Assembly (NCBI GenBank): GCA_020053615.1
Contig: JAGVMW010000016.1
Location: 1-5,590 of the forward strand
DNA length: 5,590 bases
Source of the DNA: an archaeon
GTDB taxonomy: Archaea; Nanobdellota; Nanobdellia; Woesearchaeales; GW2011-AR9
Direction: 5' to 3'
Shown here one piece after another: positions 1 to 4,981 of this stretch. The notes beneath the pieces were generated by a model, which was not told the origin of the DNA, did no database searches, and was given only the letters and a program-made list of their open reading frames with translations. The number at the start of each line of letters is the position of its first letter. Positions within the stretch are counted from its first letter, which is position 1. The translations under genes and the position numbers were made by a program.

Positions 1-24
1 GAAAAAAGAAAGCCATTGGCATGG
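1..24 (-). terminator. Possible hairpin plus T-tract terminator
   Basis: Read on the minus strand, a short stem CCAT-gcca-ATGG is followed by CTTTCTTTTTTC. It lies about 180 nt past the stop of the last minus-strand gene and could be the distal end of that operon. The stem is only four base pairs, so the call rests mostly on the T-rich tail. Confidence 0.25.
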
Positions 25-56
25 TGGGGTTTTTATTTATAAACATTTAAAAACGC

Positions 57-69
57 TTTTTTATTTTTT
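57..69 (+). terminator. Plus-strand T-tract, possible terminator
   Basis: TTTTTTATTTTTT on the plus strand resembles an archaeal oligo-T termination signal for a transcript entering from the left of the window. No such gene is visible here, so the role is uncertain. Confidence 0.25.
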
Positions 70-126
70 GATGTTACGTGATATCGGTACTATACAGTGC
101 GAATGAGATGAGTAGAGCAAACTTAG

Positions 127-145
127 GAGACCGCAGTCGAGTTTA
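127..145 (-). repeat. Left copy of an inverted 19-bp motif
   Basis: GAGACCGCAGTCGAGTTTA on the plus strand matches the reverse complement of 5332-5350 at 18 of 19 positions, including a perfect 14-bp core (GAGACCGCAGTCGA). Both copies lie outside the outermost gene, and on the strand of that adjacent gene both read TAAAYTCGACTGCGGTCTC. It could be a terminal inverted repeat, a dispersed repeat or a conserved 3' element. The match is directly visible; the role is unknown. Confidence 0.6.
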
Positions 146-184
146 GATTGTGGTGATGGAGAAGAAGAGAATGTAAGAATTACG

Positions 185-200
185 AAAAAGAGAGATAAAA
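185..200 (-). terminator. Pyrimidine-rich terminator after the minus-strand operon
   Basis: Read on the minus strand, TTTTATCTCTCTTTTT begins two bases after the stop codon of the 119-aa gene. T-rich runs with little secondary structure are the usual archaeal termination signal, so transcription of the leftward operon probably ends here at least in part. Confidence 0.45.
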
Positions 201-201
201 T

Positions 202-561
202 TTATTTTGTTTTACTATTTGCCCATATTTTCTCAACTAACTCTTTAATAGCAGGTTTAGAATAATCGCAGGCAACGCAGGCATCGAGGCATTTCGAAGC
301 TGAGGTTACTGCTCCATCATAGCTTTTGATTAAATCTTTAGGTAGCCGTCCGGTAGAATCAGAAAGAGATATGCTTTCCATCCTCGCGTTTTTGATATAA
401 TCTTCCAGCGCTTTCATCGCTTCGTTTCGAGCAGTGTAAATGGGATCTGAGTTTAAGAAATTATTTCTATTATCTTCATTACCCGTATTGTTTGAGTTCT
501 TAATATACTCCGCCAATCCATAACATCTCATACAATTAACATGCGTACGTTGTAATGACAT
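202..561 (-). CDS. Hypothetical 119-aa cysteine-motif protein
   Basis: I do not recognise this family. The protein is soluble and mainly helical, with an asparagine-rich, probably flexible stretch at about residues 22-37. Cysteines occur in two clusters: C10-x2-C13 near the N terminus and C91-x3-C95-x2-C98 near the C terminus, with H7 close by. They could form a metal site or disulfides, but the 77-residue spacing between clusters is too long for a simple zinc ribbon. There is no signal peptide or membrane segment. The ATG at 561 is supported by an SD (AAGGT, nine bases upstream). It is the last gene of a probable four-gene operon, 26 nt after the 254-aa gene, and a pyrimidine-rich terminator follows directly. 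The reading frame is secure; the function is unknown. Confidence 0.75.
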   Translation of the reverse strand: MSLQRTHVNCMRCYGLAEYIKNSNNTGNEDNRNNFLNSDPIYTARNEAMKALEDYIKNARMESISLSDSTGRLPKDLIKSYDGAVTSASKCLDACVACDYSKPAIKELVEKIWANSKTK

Positions 562-570
562 TTTTTTGTT

Positions 571-575
571 ACCTT
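571..575 (-). promoter_or_regulatory. SD site of the 119-aa gene
   Basis: On the minus strand AAGGT sits nine bases before the ATG at 561, inside the 26-nt gap after the preceding gene. It supports that start and independent initiation within a polycistronic message. Confidence 0.6.
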
Positions 576-587
576 CTGTTTCCCTTT

Positions 588-1352
588 TTAATCAATTCTA
601 CTCAATGCACCGGTAGCCGCATAAACTAAATCTTTCAGTTTAACTCTAGTTTCTCCGTATCTTAACTGCGGTAGATGAGCAAATGTCTTTTCTTTTACAA
701 CTCTTAGCAAAGGAGAATAAGCTACAGCCAAAGCTGGCTCCTCTTTTCCAATCTTGGCAATCACACTTAATACTCCAGCTAGGAGCTGGTATTCCTGGTT
801 AAATGTCTTCTGGGGACCATTTAGATATCCATGCCCAGAGTCTTTCTTTAAGCTCTGCATCGATTCCGGGGATGCTGCTGTGTGTGTGCGAGAAAGTTCT
901 TCTTCCAGCAGTTCTATGACTGTGCTAGTTAAGCTGGATTTGAAGTTCTGATTATCACTATTCCGATAAAGCCAGACTAGGTAATCCGCAGAATTAGTTG
1001 ACCCAAAATTATTTTTACCAGACTGATGCACAATTCCCCTATCCAAAGTTGCTCTTACAAATTCGTACAGGTGCTGTTCACTTTCAAGAATGCTGGGGTA
1101 GTCTTCTGGAGAGCCAAAAGGCCGTTGCGATATATCCTCGCCGCCGAACCAGGCAATACCTTTGTCGTACAGAAATACAGCCCCTAATTCTCGGTTAAGA
1201 TGAGTCCAGAAATAATGACGCTCATCTTTAAAGTTTTCTTCCAATGTTCCTTCGGGATGAGTAGCATGGTATCTCGCAAAAGCTTTCTCAGAGAAAGTAT
1301 AAAAGTCTCGTAATACTAAGTCCAAGCAGGTATTTGTTTTTGTGGCAGTCAT
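588..1352 (-). CDS. Hypothetical 254-aa protein, operon with lipoprotein and TrmB
   Basis: I do not recognise this protein. It reads as a soluble, mostly helical polypeptide with no signal peptide, no membrane segment and one cysteine (C9). Notable stretches are an aromatic/His-rich region near residues 44-51, a central Ser/Asn/Gly-rich linker (111-140), an acidic helix (146-153) and a helical C-terminal part from about 181 that could be repeat-like. The frame can be extended five codons upstream to a TTG at 1367. I prefer the ATG at 1352 because TGAGGA lies about eight bases before it, and because the TTG would overlap the stop of the upstream lipoprotein gene. That stop is only 11 nt away, so the two genes are surely cotranscribed and probably translationally coupled. 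Function is unknown; the context suggests a shared job with the lipoprotein under TrmB-type control. Confidence 0.75.
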   Translation of the reverse strand: MTATKTNTCLDLVLRDFYTFSEKAFARYHATHPEGTLEENFKDERHYFWTHLNRELGAVFLYDKGIAWFGGEDISQRPFGSPEDYPSILESEQHLYEFVRATLDRGIVHQSGKNNFGSTNSADYLVWLYRNSDNQNFKSSLTSTVIELLEEELSRTHTAASPESMQSLKKDSGHGYLNGPQKTFNQEYQLLAGVLSVIAKIGKEEPALAVAYSPLLRVVKEKTFAHLPQLRYGETRVKLKDLVYAATGALSRID

Positions 1353-1360
1353 TTGCTTAA

Positions 1361-1366
1361 TCCTCA
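1361..1366 (-). promoter_or_regulatory. SD overlapping a stop codon; decides the 254-aa start
   Basis: On the minus strand TGAGGA combines the TGA stop of the lipoprotein gene with a GAGG core placed nine bases before the ATG at 1352. This stop/SD overlap favours the ATG over the in-frame TTG at 1367 and suggests coupled translation. Confidence 0.6.
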
Positions 1367-1480
1367 AGTCTCATATTGGTGATTCATTTCCCAATATACT
1401 TTCTCGGAGCTACCCTCTCTTCCGCTACCGCATCCAGCCATTCCTACAGCCGCTACCAAAGCACAAATTGTTTTTTTCAT
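1364..1480 (-). CDS. Small lipoprotein, 38 aa
   Basis: A 38-codon ORF starting MKKTICALVAAVGMAGCGSG. It has a textbook lipoprotein signal: two lysines, a short hydrophobic stretch (residues 5-15) and a lipobox M14-A-G-C17 followed by Gly/Ser. If processed, only 22 residues remain (C17-T38), a small polar and aromatic tail carrying a Trp and a His. The ATG at 1480 has an SD (GGTGA, six bases upstream). It also has a TATA-like box centred 26 nt upstream, so it may be read both from the trmB promoter and from its own leaderless promoter. It lies 36 nt after trmB and 11 nt before the 254-aa gene. The lipobox is seen directly; membrane anchoring is inferred; the role of the mature peptide is unknown. 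Such short genes are easily missed by automatic annotation. Confidence 0.7.
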   Translation of the reverse strand: MKKTICALVAAVGMAGCGSGREGSSEKVYWEMNHQYET

Positions 1481-1486
1481 GTTAGT

Positions 1487-1491
1487 TCACC
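1487..1491 (-). promoter_or_regulatory. SD site of the lipoprotein gene
   Basis: GGTGA on the minus strand, six bases before the ATG at 1480, supports the start of this very short gene. Confidence 0.55.
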
Positions 1492-1500
1492 AAATTTAAA

Positions 1501-1512
1501 CTAATATAAAAA
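1501..1512 (-). promoter_or_regulatory. Possible internal TATA box upstream of the lipoprotein gene
   Basis: On the minus strand TTTTTATATTAG lies just beyond the trmB stop, and its centre is about 26 nt before the lipoprotein ATG. That is the distance expected for a leaderless archaeal transcript, so the three downstream genes may be expressed without trmB. The sequence is AT-rich, so a chance match is possible. Confidence 0.4.
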
Positions 1513-1516
1513 ACCC

Positions 1517-2302
1517 TTACTTCAACTCTTTATCAACTAGAGCGTTGAAGTAATTGACGAACAAAGGCGCTTCTACCCATACTGCGCAGTCATAACTCTT
1601 GTGCACTTTAACGTCGTCAGTAAGGAACAATAACAATTCTTTGTTGTCTACTAAACAGAATCGGGCATCGCTCTTTCCTGCAACAGTTTTTATCTGCGCA
1701 AACTTAGACATTTCTTTAACAACTTCTTTGTTAGCATCACCAGTAACTGCTACTTTAATCGCAACACCAGATTTAGCTGCTTTCTTCAACGCAGGAGATA
1801 GTGCTTCAAACTTCCGGTCCAAGCCGTCTTTAGAAGTCATAATAGTAACACTTTTCTGAGCGTTTTTAATCATTGTAGTCATATGCTCATAAACTCTGTC
1901 TCTGCCTCTGAAAGCGCCAGATCTATCAGTTGGATCAACTAACTTGATTCCATCGGTATGCAAAGTATTAAGCTCTCCCATAACCTCAGAATCTTTTAAT
2001 CCGGTAAGAACTTTGTTTCTCTCATCAGCATCTTCTGCAACTTTCTTCTTAACTCTCTCTACCACTTCAGCAGGAGGTACAGCTAAATATTTGATAGGCT
2101 TACCCATCTTAACTACAATAAAGCCTTTCTTTTCCAGTGATTCTAGAACGTCATAAGCTCTGGAGCGTGGAACATTAGAAATGTCAGATAATTCGCCAGC
2201 AGTGGATACTCCTCTGGATAATAGGGCAATCCATAATTTACTCTCATAAGAGTTTAGCCCGAAGTCTTTTAATTTGTTCAAAAAATCTTTTGGTACGATC
2301 AT
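1517..2302 (-). CDS. TrmB-family transcriptional regulator
   Basis: This 261-aa protein has the usual length and two-part build of archaeal TrmB-family regulators. An N-terminal winged helix-turn-helix spans residues 5-75: GLNSYESKLWIALL is the typical first helix, and VPRSRAYDVLESLEKKGFI (44-62) is the recognition helix and wing entry. A charged linker helix (77-105) leads to a C-terminal phospholipase-D-like fold (about 128-257) containing the conserved FRGRDRVYEHM and SVTIMTS stretches. Known family members sense sugars or other small ligands through the C-terminal part and repress or activate genes; the ligand here is not predictable. The start is firm: AGGAGGA stands eight bases before the ATG. 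The gene heads a leftward operon with the lipoprotein and two unknown genes, and its promoter carries an inverted repeat at the predicted start of transcription, so autoregulation is likely. Confidence 0.9.
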   Translation of the reverse strand: MIVPKDFLNKLKDFGLNSYESKLWIALLSRGVSTAGELSDISNVPRSRAYDVLESLEKKGFIVVKMGKPIKYLAVPPAEVVERVKKKVAEDADERNKVLTGLKDSEVMGELNTLHTDGIKLVDPTDRSGAFRGRDRVYEHMTTMIKNAQKSVTIMTSKDGLDRKFEALSPALKKAAKSGVAIKVAVTGDANKEVVKEMSKFAQIKTVAGKSDARFCLVDNKELLLFLTDDVKVHKSYDCAVWVEAPLFVNYFNALVDKELK

Positions 2303-2310
2303 TTTATTTT

Positions 2311-2317
2311 TCCTCCT
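2311..2317 (-). promoter_or_regulatory. Strong SD of the trmB-family gene
   Basis: AGGAGGA on the minus strand, eight bases before the ATG at 2302. It is the best ribosome binding site in the window and fixes the start. Confidence 0.85.
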
Positions 2318-2361
2318 GTTGGTTTATTAGTTAAACATCATATTTTTCTCTTATAGGTTCA

Positions 2362-2393
2362 GACTTTGATTTTTGTATCTTTTAGTCAAAGTC
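2362..2393. promoter_or_regulatory. Operator-like inverted repeat at the trmB transcription start
   Basis: Arms GACTTTGA (2362-2369) and TCAAAGTC (2386-2393) are perfect 8-bp inverted repeats separated by 16 bp. The centre (about 2377.5) lies about 25 bp downstream of the minus-strand TATA box (2401-2408), exactly where transcription should start. A protein bound here would block initiation, so this is the best candidate for the autoregulatory TrmB-family site. The binding protein is inferred. Confidence 0.55.
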
Positions 2394-2400
2394 CTCTCAA

Positions 2401-2413
2401 TATAAATACGGGG
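2401..2413 (-). promoter_or_regulatory. BRE/TATA of the trmB operon
   Basis: On the minus strand this reads CCCCGTATTTATA, with the TATA part at 2401-2408. It predicts a start near 2377 and a leader of about 75 nt, in keeping with the strong SD. It is the left arm of a 13-bp inverted repeat (12 of 13 matching) with 2436-2448. Confidence 0.6.
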
Positions 2414-2435
2414 TTAACATACGACAGTTTATAAT

Positions 2436-2448
2436 CCCCGCATTTATA
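2436..2448 (+). promoter_or_regulatory. Mirror-image BRE/TATA pointing rightward
   Basis: CCCCGCATTTATA on the plus strand matches the trmB promoter element at 12 of 13 bases but faces the other way, 22 bp apart. It would start transcription near 2470, giving the HTH gene an upstream start with a leader of about 155 nt, or producing a short RNA. Confidence 0.45.
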
Positions 2449-2595
2449 CAACACCAGAACCTCTTTAACCGCTTAATTATAATATATCTTCTAAACTAGA
2501 GGTTATTTATAAATGTTTCGGTTGTTTTAGCACTTTGGAGTGACACCGAGGTAATAAAATCTAGTTAACATAATTCCTGCTAGCTCACCCAAACC

Positions 2596-2604
2596 TTAAT
2601 AAAA
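2596..2604 (+). promoter_or_regulatory. Proximal TATA box of the HTH-PIN operon
   Basis: TTAATAAAA is centred about 27 bp before the ATG at 2627 and preceded by CCCAAACC, a fair BRE. This spacing predicts a leaderless mRNA, which fits the absence of an SD. A second AT block, CTTTAAATA (2618-2626), touches the ATG and is badly placed for this gene. Confidence 0.4.
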
Positions 2605-2626
2605 CTGAGAAAAATACCTTTAAATA

Positions 2627-3187
2627 ATGAAAGAGGCGCTCAAAAAAGAGATAAATTATGCACTAACTCAAACTATTGCTATTCTCGAGGCTAAAGATGC
2701 TAAAGACAGCGAAGAGCTTAAAACCCTCAGCGACCATGCTATAGAAGACGTAGCTGTGCATAAAGACTTAGATTTAATCTCTGTTACCGTGTTAATCTAC
2801 TCTATCTACAAAATTCTTCCCGACATCAAGCCAGAAGAATATACCGACTTAGTTAAAGAGCTGAATAATGCGAAGAAGCATCTGGAACAGAACAATCTGG
2901 GCAGGTATAATCGAAGCATCAAAACCTTATTCAACATTATTGGAGAAAGCCATGCTACAGTCAAAGTTCATCTTCAAGACGTGATGCAGGCCGCCAGAAT
3001 AAAGAAAGGCGCTGCTTTATTACACCATGGTCTTTCTATCGGACAGGCTGCGGGATTGATGGGATTATCTAATTGGGATTTACAGCAATATGTGGGAAAA
3101 ACCACTTCATTGTCTCAGCATGAAGAAATTATTCCTGTAACTAAAAGAATCCAATTGGCATTTAAACTATTTGGGGTAAAAGCATAA
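2627..3187 (+). CDS. HTH-domain protein, antitoxin-like partner of the PIN gene
   Basis: This 186-aa helical protein has an acidic, helical N-terminal part (1-65), a middle helical region (68-118) and a C-terminal helix-turn-helix at about residues 120-156 (QAARIKKGAALLHHGLSIGQ, then AAGLMGLSNWDLQQYVG). The pattern of a short helix, G-x-S-I-G-Q-A-A, then G-L-S-x-W-x-L-x-x-Y resembles the UPF0175 antitoxin helix-turn-helix, which is commonly paired with DUF3368-type PIN toxins. Here the next gene is indeed a PIN protein, starting one base inside this stop codon (TAATG), so the two are translationally coupled. The protein is about twice as long as typical UPF0175 members, which leaves room for a regulatory or dimerisation domain. 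Likely roles are operon repression and PIN inhibition. A housekeeping role in RNA processing cannot be excluded. Confidence 0.75.
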   Translation: MKEALKKEINYALTQTIAILEAKDAKDSEELKTLSDHAIEDVAVHKDLDLISVTVLIYSIYKILPDIKPEEYTDLVKELNNAKKHLEQNNLGRYNRSIKTLFNIIGESHATVKVHLQDVMQAARIKKGAALLHHGLSIGQAAGLMGLSNWDLQQYVGKTTSLSQHEEIIPVTKRIQLAFKLFGVKA

Positions 3188-3891
3188 TGGCTGACACTCC
3201 ACCGCAGCGAATCTTGTTCTTTGACACTGGACCGGTTATCTCTTTAGTTATGTCCAGATTGATGTGGATTATTCCAGAACTTAAGAAACAGTATGGAGGA
3301 AAGTTTTACATCACTCCCGCTGTAAGATTAGAATTAGTTGAAAGACCTCTAGCGGTAAAGAGATTTGAGTTTGAAGCACTGCAGGTTTTGAAACTAATCA
3401 ATGATGGTGTATTGGAAGTGTATGACAAAGTACCTAAAGCTTCTGCTGCTAAATTAATCAACTTAGCCAATAGCTCGTTCAAGATAAACGGCAAAAATAT
3501 GGACGTAATGCAATCGGGAGAAATTGAATCAGTTGCCTGCGCATTAGCTCTCGGAGCAGAAGCGGTAGTTATGGATGAAAGAACACTGCGTTTATTCATT
3601 GAAAACAGTTCGCAGATGAAATCGTTGCTGGAACGTAGATTCAAAAGCGAAGTAACTGTAAATAATGATAATATCAAACTGTTCAGCCAGATGTTAAAAA
3701 GTATCAATATCATCCGTTCAATTGAATTGGTAGCCGTAGCGTTCAAGCTGGGATTGCTGGACCAATATGCTCCTCCGAATAAAAATGGGGAATCAACTTT
3801 ATTGGATTCAGTATTATGGGCAACTAAATTTAATGGCTGTGCAGTTACCGATGATGAGATAGACGAAGCGGAGAAGTTCTTGTTGAGATAG
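3187..3891 (+). CDS. PIN-domain nuclease, toxin-like
   Basis: This 234-aa protein carries the acidic residues of a PIN-fold ribonuclease. D13 sits in ILFFDTGPVISLV (strand 1), E49 in TPAVRLELVE, E112 in QSGEIESVACALALGAEAVV (the GE...A..LA helix) and D130 in VVMDERTLRLF. These four would bind the divalent metal used for RNA cleavage. The domain occupies about residues 8-140. A further 90 residues, mostly helical and ending in TDDEIDEAEKFLL, make it longer than the usual 130-160 aa VapC/DUF3368 toxin. The ATG at 3187 overlaps the preceding stop by one base, and only a weak SD-like GGGGT is present, so coupling to the HTH gene is expected. The fold call is firm; a toxin role rather than RNA maturation is inferred from pairing with an HTH partner. 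Confidence 0.8.
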   Translation: MADTPPQRILFFDTGPVISLVMSRLMWIIPELKKQYGGKFYITPAVRLELVERPLAVKRFEFEALQVLKLINDGVLEVYDKVPKASAAKLINLANSSFKINGKNMDVMQSGEIESVACALALGAEAVVMDERTLRLFIENSSQMKSLLERRFKSEVTVNNDNIKLFSQMLKSINIIRSIELVAVAFKLGLLDQYAPPNKNGESTLLDSVLWATKFNGCAVTDDEIDEAEKFLLR

Positions 3892-3924
3892 TATAAATAA
3901 TTCACGTCCACAATAAAGGAAATC

Positions 3925-3934
3925 TTTTTAAATA
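3925..3934 (+). promoter_or_regulatory. TATA box of the zinc-ribbon/M50 operon
   Basis: TTTTTAAATA, preceded by a purine-rich BRE-like GGAAAT, is centred about 27 bp before the ATG at 3957. The position predicts a leaderless transcript, and no SD is present. This is the clearest leaderless promoter of the window and separates this unit from the HTH-PIN pair. Confidence 0.65.
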
Positions 3935-3956
3935 CTCATCCATTTTAAGCCTAACA

Positions 3957-4253
3957 ATGACGAAGAAATGCATCATCTGCACTAAACCTGCGGTTTACCG
4001 TATAAAAGATACGCCTGATTTCTATTGTGATGAATGCGCTGAAGAAAACTTTGGTGATGTGAGTATGTTAATTAAAGTGGAAGAAGAGGCGCAGAAGCTT
4101 AAAAAATATCTCGAGAAAAAAGTTAATGGAGAAATTGATGACGAAGATGCTGAAGATGAAGAACCTGCTCCAATAAAAGAGAAACCTAAATCTAAGAAGA
4201 AAAAAGTTCTTAATAAGAAAGATGACGAAGAGTTAGATCAAGATGATGTATAA
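3957..4253 (+). CDS. Zinc-ribbon protein with charged tail, 98 aa
   Basis: The N terminus is a compact zinc-binding module: C5-x2-C8 (KKCIICTKPA) and C24-x2-C27 (FYCDECAEENF), 15 residues apart. A helix rich in Glu and Lys follows (about 40-57), then a low-complexity tail of acidic (60-70) and lysine-rich (75-87) blocks, ending acidic. This architecture is familiar from small archaeal proteins of unknown function; the ribbon probably contacts protein or nucleic acid and the tail is disordered. The ATG matches a leaderless promoter, with no SD. The last 11 bases overlap the start of the M50 protease gene in another frame, so coexpression is nearly certain and a functional tie (adaptor or regulator of the protease) is plausible but unproven. 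Confidence 0.8.
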   Translation: MTKKCIICTKPAVYRIKDTPDFYCDECAEENFGDVSMLIKVEEEAQKLKKYLEKKVNGEIDDEDAEDEEPAPIKEKPKSKKKKVLNKKDDEELDQDDV

Positions 4254-4878
4254 AAGTATTAAAATTGGAAACATCTCCACTTCTAAAGTAGAAATTGTGG
4301 ATATTGTTAAAGCATGGCTAATTATATCGCTGACGTTTACATTTCTATTCACCAACACTCGTTTGATTGACGACACTTTAACTTTTGCGAGTTTAGAAGC
4401 GCCTTCGTTTTGGATTATGTTTGTTATTTCTTTACTAACCGCAGGAATTGGATTCTTATTACATGAACTGGCGCATAAAATTGCTGCACAGCGTTTTGGC
4501 TGTATGGCAGAATTCCGTGCTTTTGACCAGATGTTGTTTCTGGCCCTAGGACTAGCTGCAGTTATCGGATTCACTTTCATCGCTCCGGGAGCAGTAATGA
4601 TTTCTGGAATGCTCACCCGAAAAGAAAACGGAATTATCAGCTTAGCTGGACCGTTGACTAATTATATATTAGGGATGCTGTTCTTAGGATTGATGTTTCT
4701 GCTTCCACCGTTAGGTTTTATTTTTTCCATTGGCTTCCAGATAAATCTGTGGTTAGGATTATTTAACATGATTCCTTTCCTTAACTTCGACGGAGCTAAG
4801 ATCATGAATTGGAACTTGTATATCTGGCTAGGAATGGTCGCTTTTGGGATAATTTTCTTGTTTTTCCTGTCTTTTTAG
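4243..4878 (+). CDS. M50-family site-2 intramembrane metalloprotease
   Basis: This 211-aa integral membrane protein has the full M50/S2P signature. H74-E-L-A-H78 (HExxH) lies in a membrane helix, and a second metal site N175-MIP-FLNF-D183-G (NxxPxxxxDG) supplies the third zinc ligand, D183. Other conserved stretches are FIAPGAVMISG (112-122) and AGPLTN (135-140). Membrane segments are roughly 23-37, 55-79, 96-119, 131-155, 157-180 and 190-211. Enzymes of this family cut transmembrane substrates in regulated intramembrane proteolysis, often releasing transcription factors or clearing signal peptides. No PDZ or CBS domain is present, so this is a minimal form. Tandem ATGs at 4243 and 4246 could both serve; the gene begins 11 nt inside the zinc-ribbon gene, implying coupling. 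The substrate is unknown. Confidence 0.9.
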   Translation: MMYKSIKIGNISTSKVEIVDIVKAWLIISLTFTFLFTNTRLIDDTLTFASLEAPSFWIMFVISLLTAGIGFLLHELAHKIAAQRFGCMAEFRAFDQMLFLALGLAAVIGFTFIAPGAVMISGMLTRKENGIISLAGPLTNYILGMLFLGLMFLLPPLGFIFSIGFQINLWLGLFNMIPFLNFDGAKIMNWNLYIWLGMVAFGIIFLFFLSF

Positions 4879-4880
4879 GG

Positions 4881-4912
4881 CAGTATCACAAAGTGTATAA
4901 AAGTGTATACTG
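4881..4912 (+). repeat. Tandem 10-bp repeat inside an inverted repeat
   Basis: AAGTGTATAA (4891-4900) and AAGTGTATAC (4901-4910) are adjacent copies differing at one base. They lie between CAGTAT (4881-4886) and ATACTG (4907-4912), which can pair. The element sits directly after the M50 stop and may be part of the 3' end or a binding site. Confidence 0.5.
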
Positions 4913-4933
4913 GGGGCTAAAAACACCCTTTTT
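4911..4933 (+). terminator. Probable terminator of the zinc-ribbon/M50 operon
   Basis: GGGGG and CACCC can form an imperfect stem (one mismatch) across a nine-base loop, followed at once by a run of six T. Placed 33 nt after the protease stop, it is a likely end of this transcript. The stem is weak; the T-run is the better evidence. Confidence 0.45.
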
Positions 4934-4943
4934 ACAGTTTGCT

Positions 4944-4952
4944 ATTTTAAAA
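4944..4952 (+). promoter_or_regulatory. Weak TATA-like box before the 29-aa ORF
   Basis: TTTTAAAAG is centred about 34 bp before the ATG at 4982, giving a leader of some 8 nt. In AT-rich DNA this may be chance; it is listed because it bears on the small ORF downstream. Confidence 0.25.
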
Positions 4953-4981
4953 GAGTTAAATCTTGAGTAAAAAATACAATT

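Larger units (their letters stand above)
1..201. other. Left-edge intergenic region with no supported gene
   Basis: No convincing coding sequence is seen on either strand. The stretch holds a TATA-like AT block (TTTATAAACATTTAAAAA, about 35-52), a plus-strand T-tract (57-69), one copy of the 19-bp motif shared with the right edge (127-145), and a purine-rich plus strand from 146 to 200. A minus-strand frame is open for about 47 codons between 72 and 201 but has no ATG, GTG or TTG start, so it is not called. A small RNA driven from the AT block is possible but unsupported. Confidence 0.5.
2303..2626. promoter_or_regulatory. Divergent regulatory region between the two gene groups
   Basis: No credible gene lies in this 324-bp gap. 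It holds, from left to right, the trmB SD and about 75-nt leader, an operator-like inverted repeat, two mirror-image BRE/TATA elements pointing outwards, a further AT-rich TATA-like block (2503-2513), and the proximal TATA box of the HTH gene. Control of both groups is probably concentrated here. Confidence 0.7.

Noticed and set aside
71..106. Plus-strand ATG frame of 11 codons near the left edge
   Set aside because: Too short, with no SD and no sign of coding.
754..1198. Plus-strand frames of 65 and 66 codons
   Set aside because: They lie antisense inside the 254-aa gene, have no SD or promoter, and the minus frame has an SD and operon context.
1353..1367. TTG start giving a 259-aa form of the unknown protein
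   Set aside because: It overlaps the lipoprotein stop, has no SD, and an ATG with a well-placed TGAGGA lies five codons downstream.
1599..2156. Plus-strand frames of 86 and 70 codons
   Set aside because: Ser/Leu/Thr-rich antisense shadows of the TrmB-family gene, whose domains are clearly recognisable.
3306..3911. Minus-strand frame of 201 codons
   Set aside because: Long but antisense to the PIN gene, Ser/Asn/Leu-rich with no domain; the PIN catalytic residues fix the plus strand as coding.
4233..4616. Minus-strand frame of 127 codons
   Set aside because: Antisense shadow of the M50 gene, which has HELAH and the NxxPxxxxDG motif.
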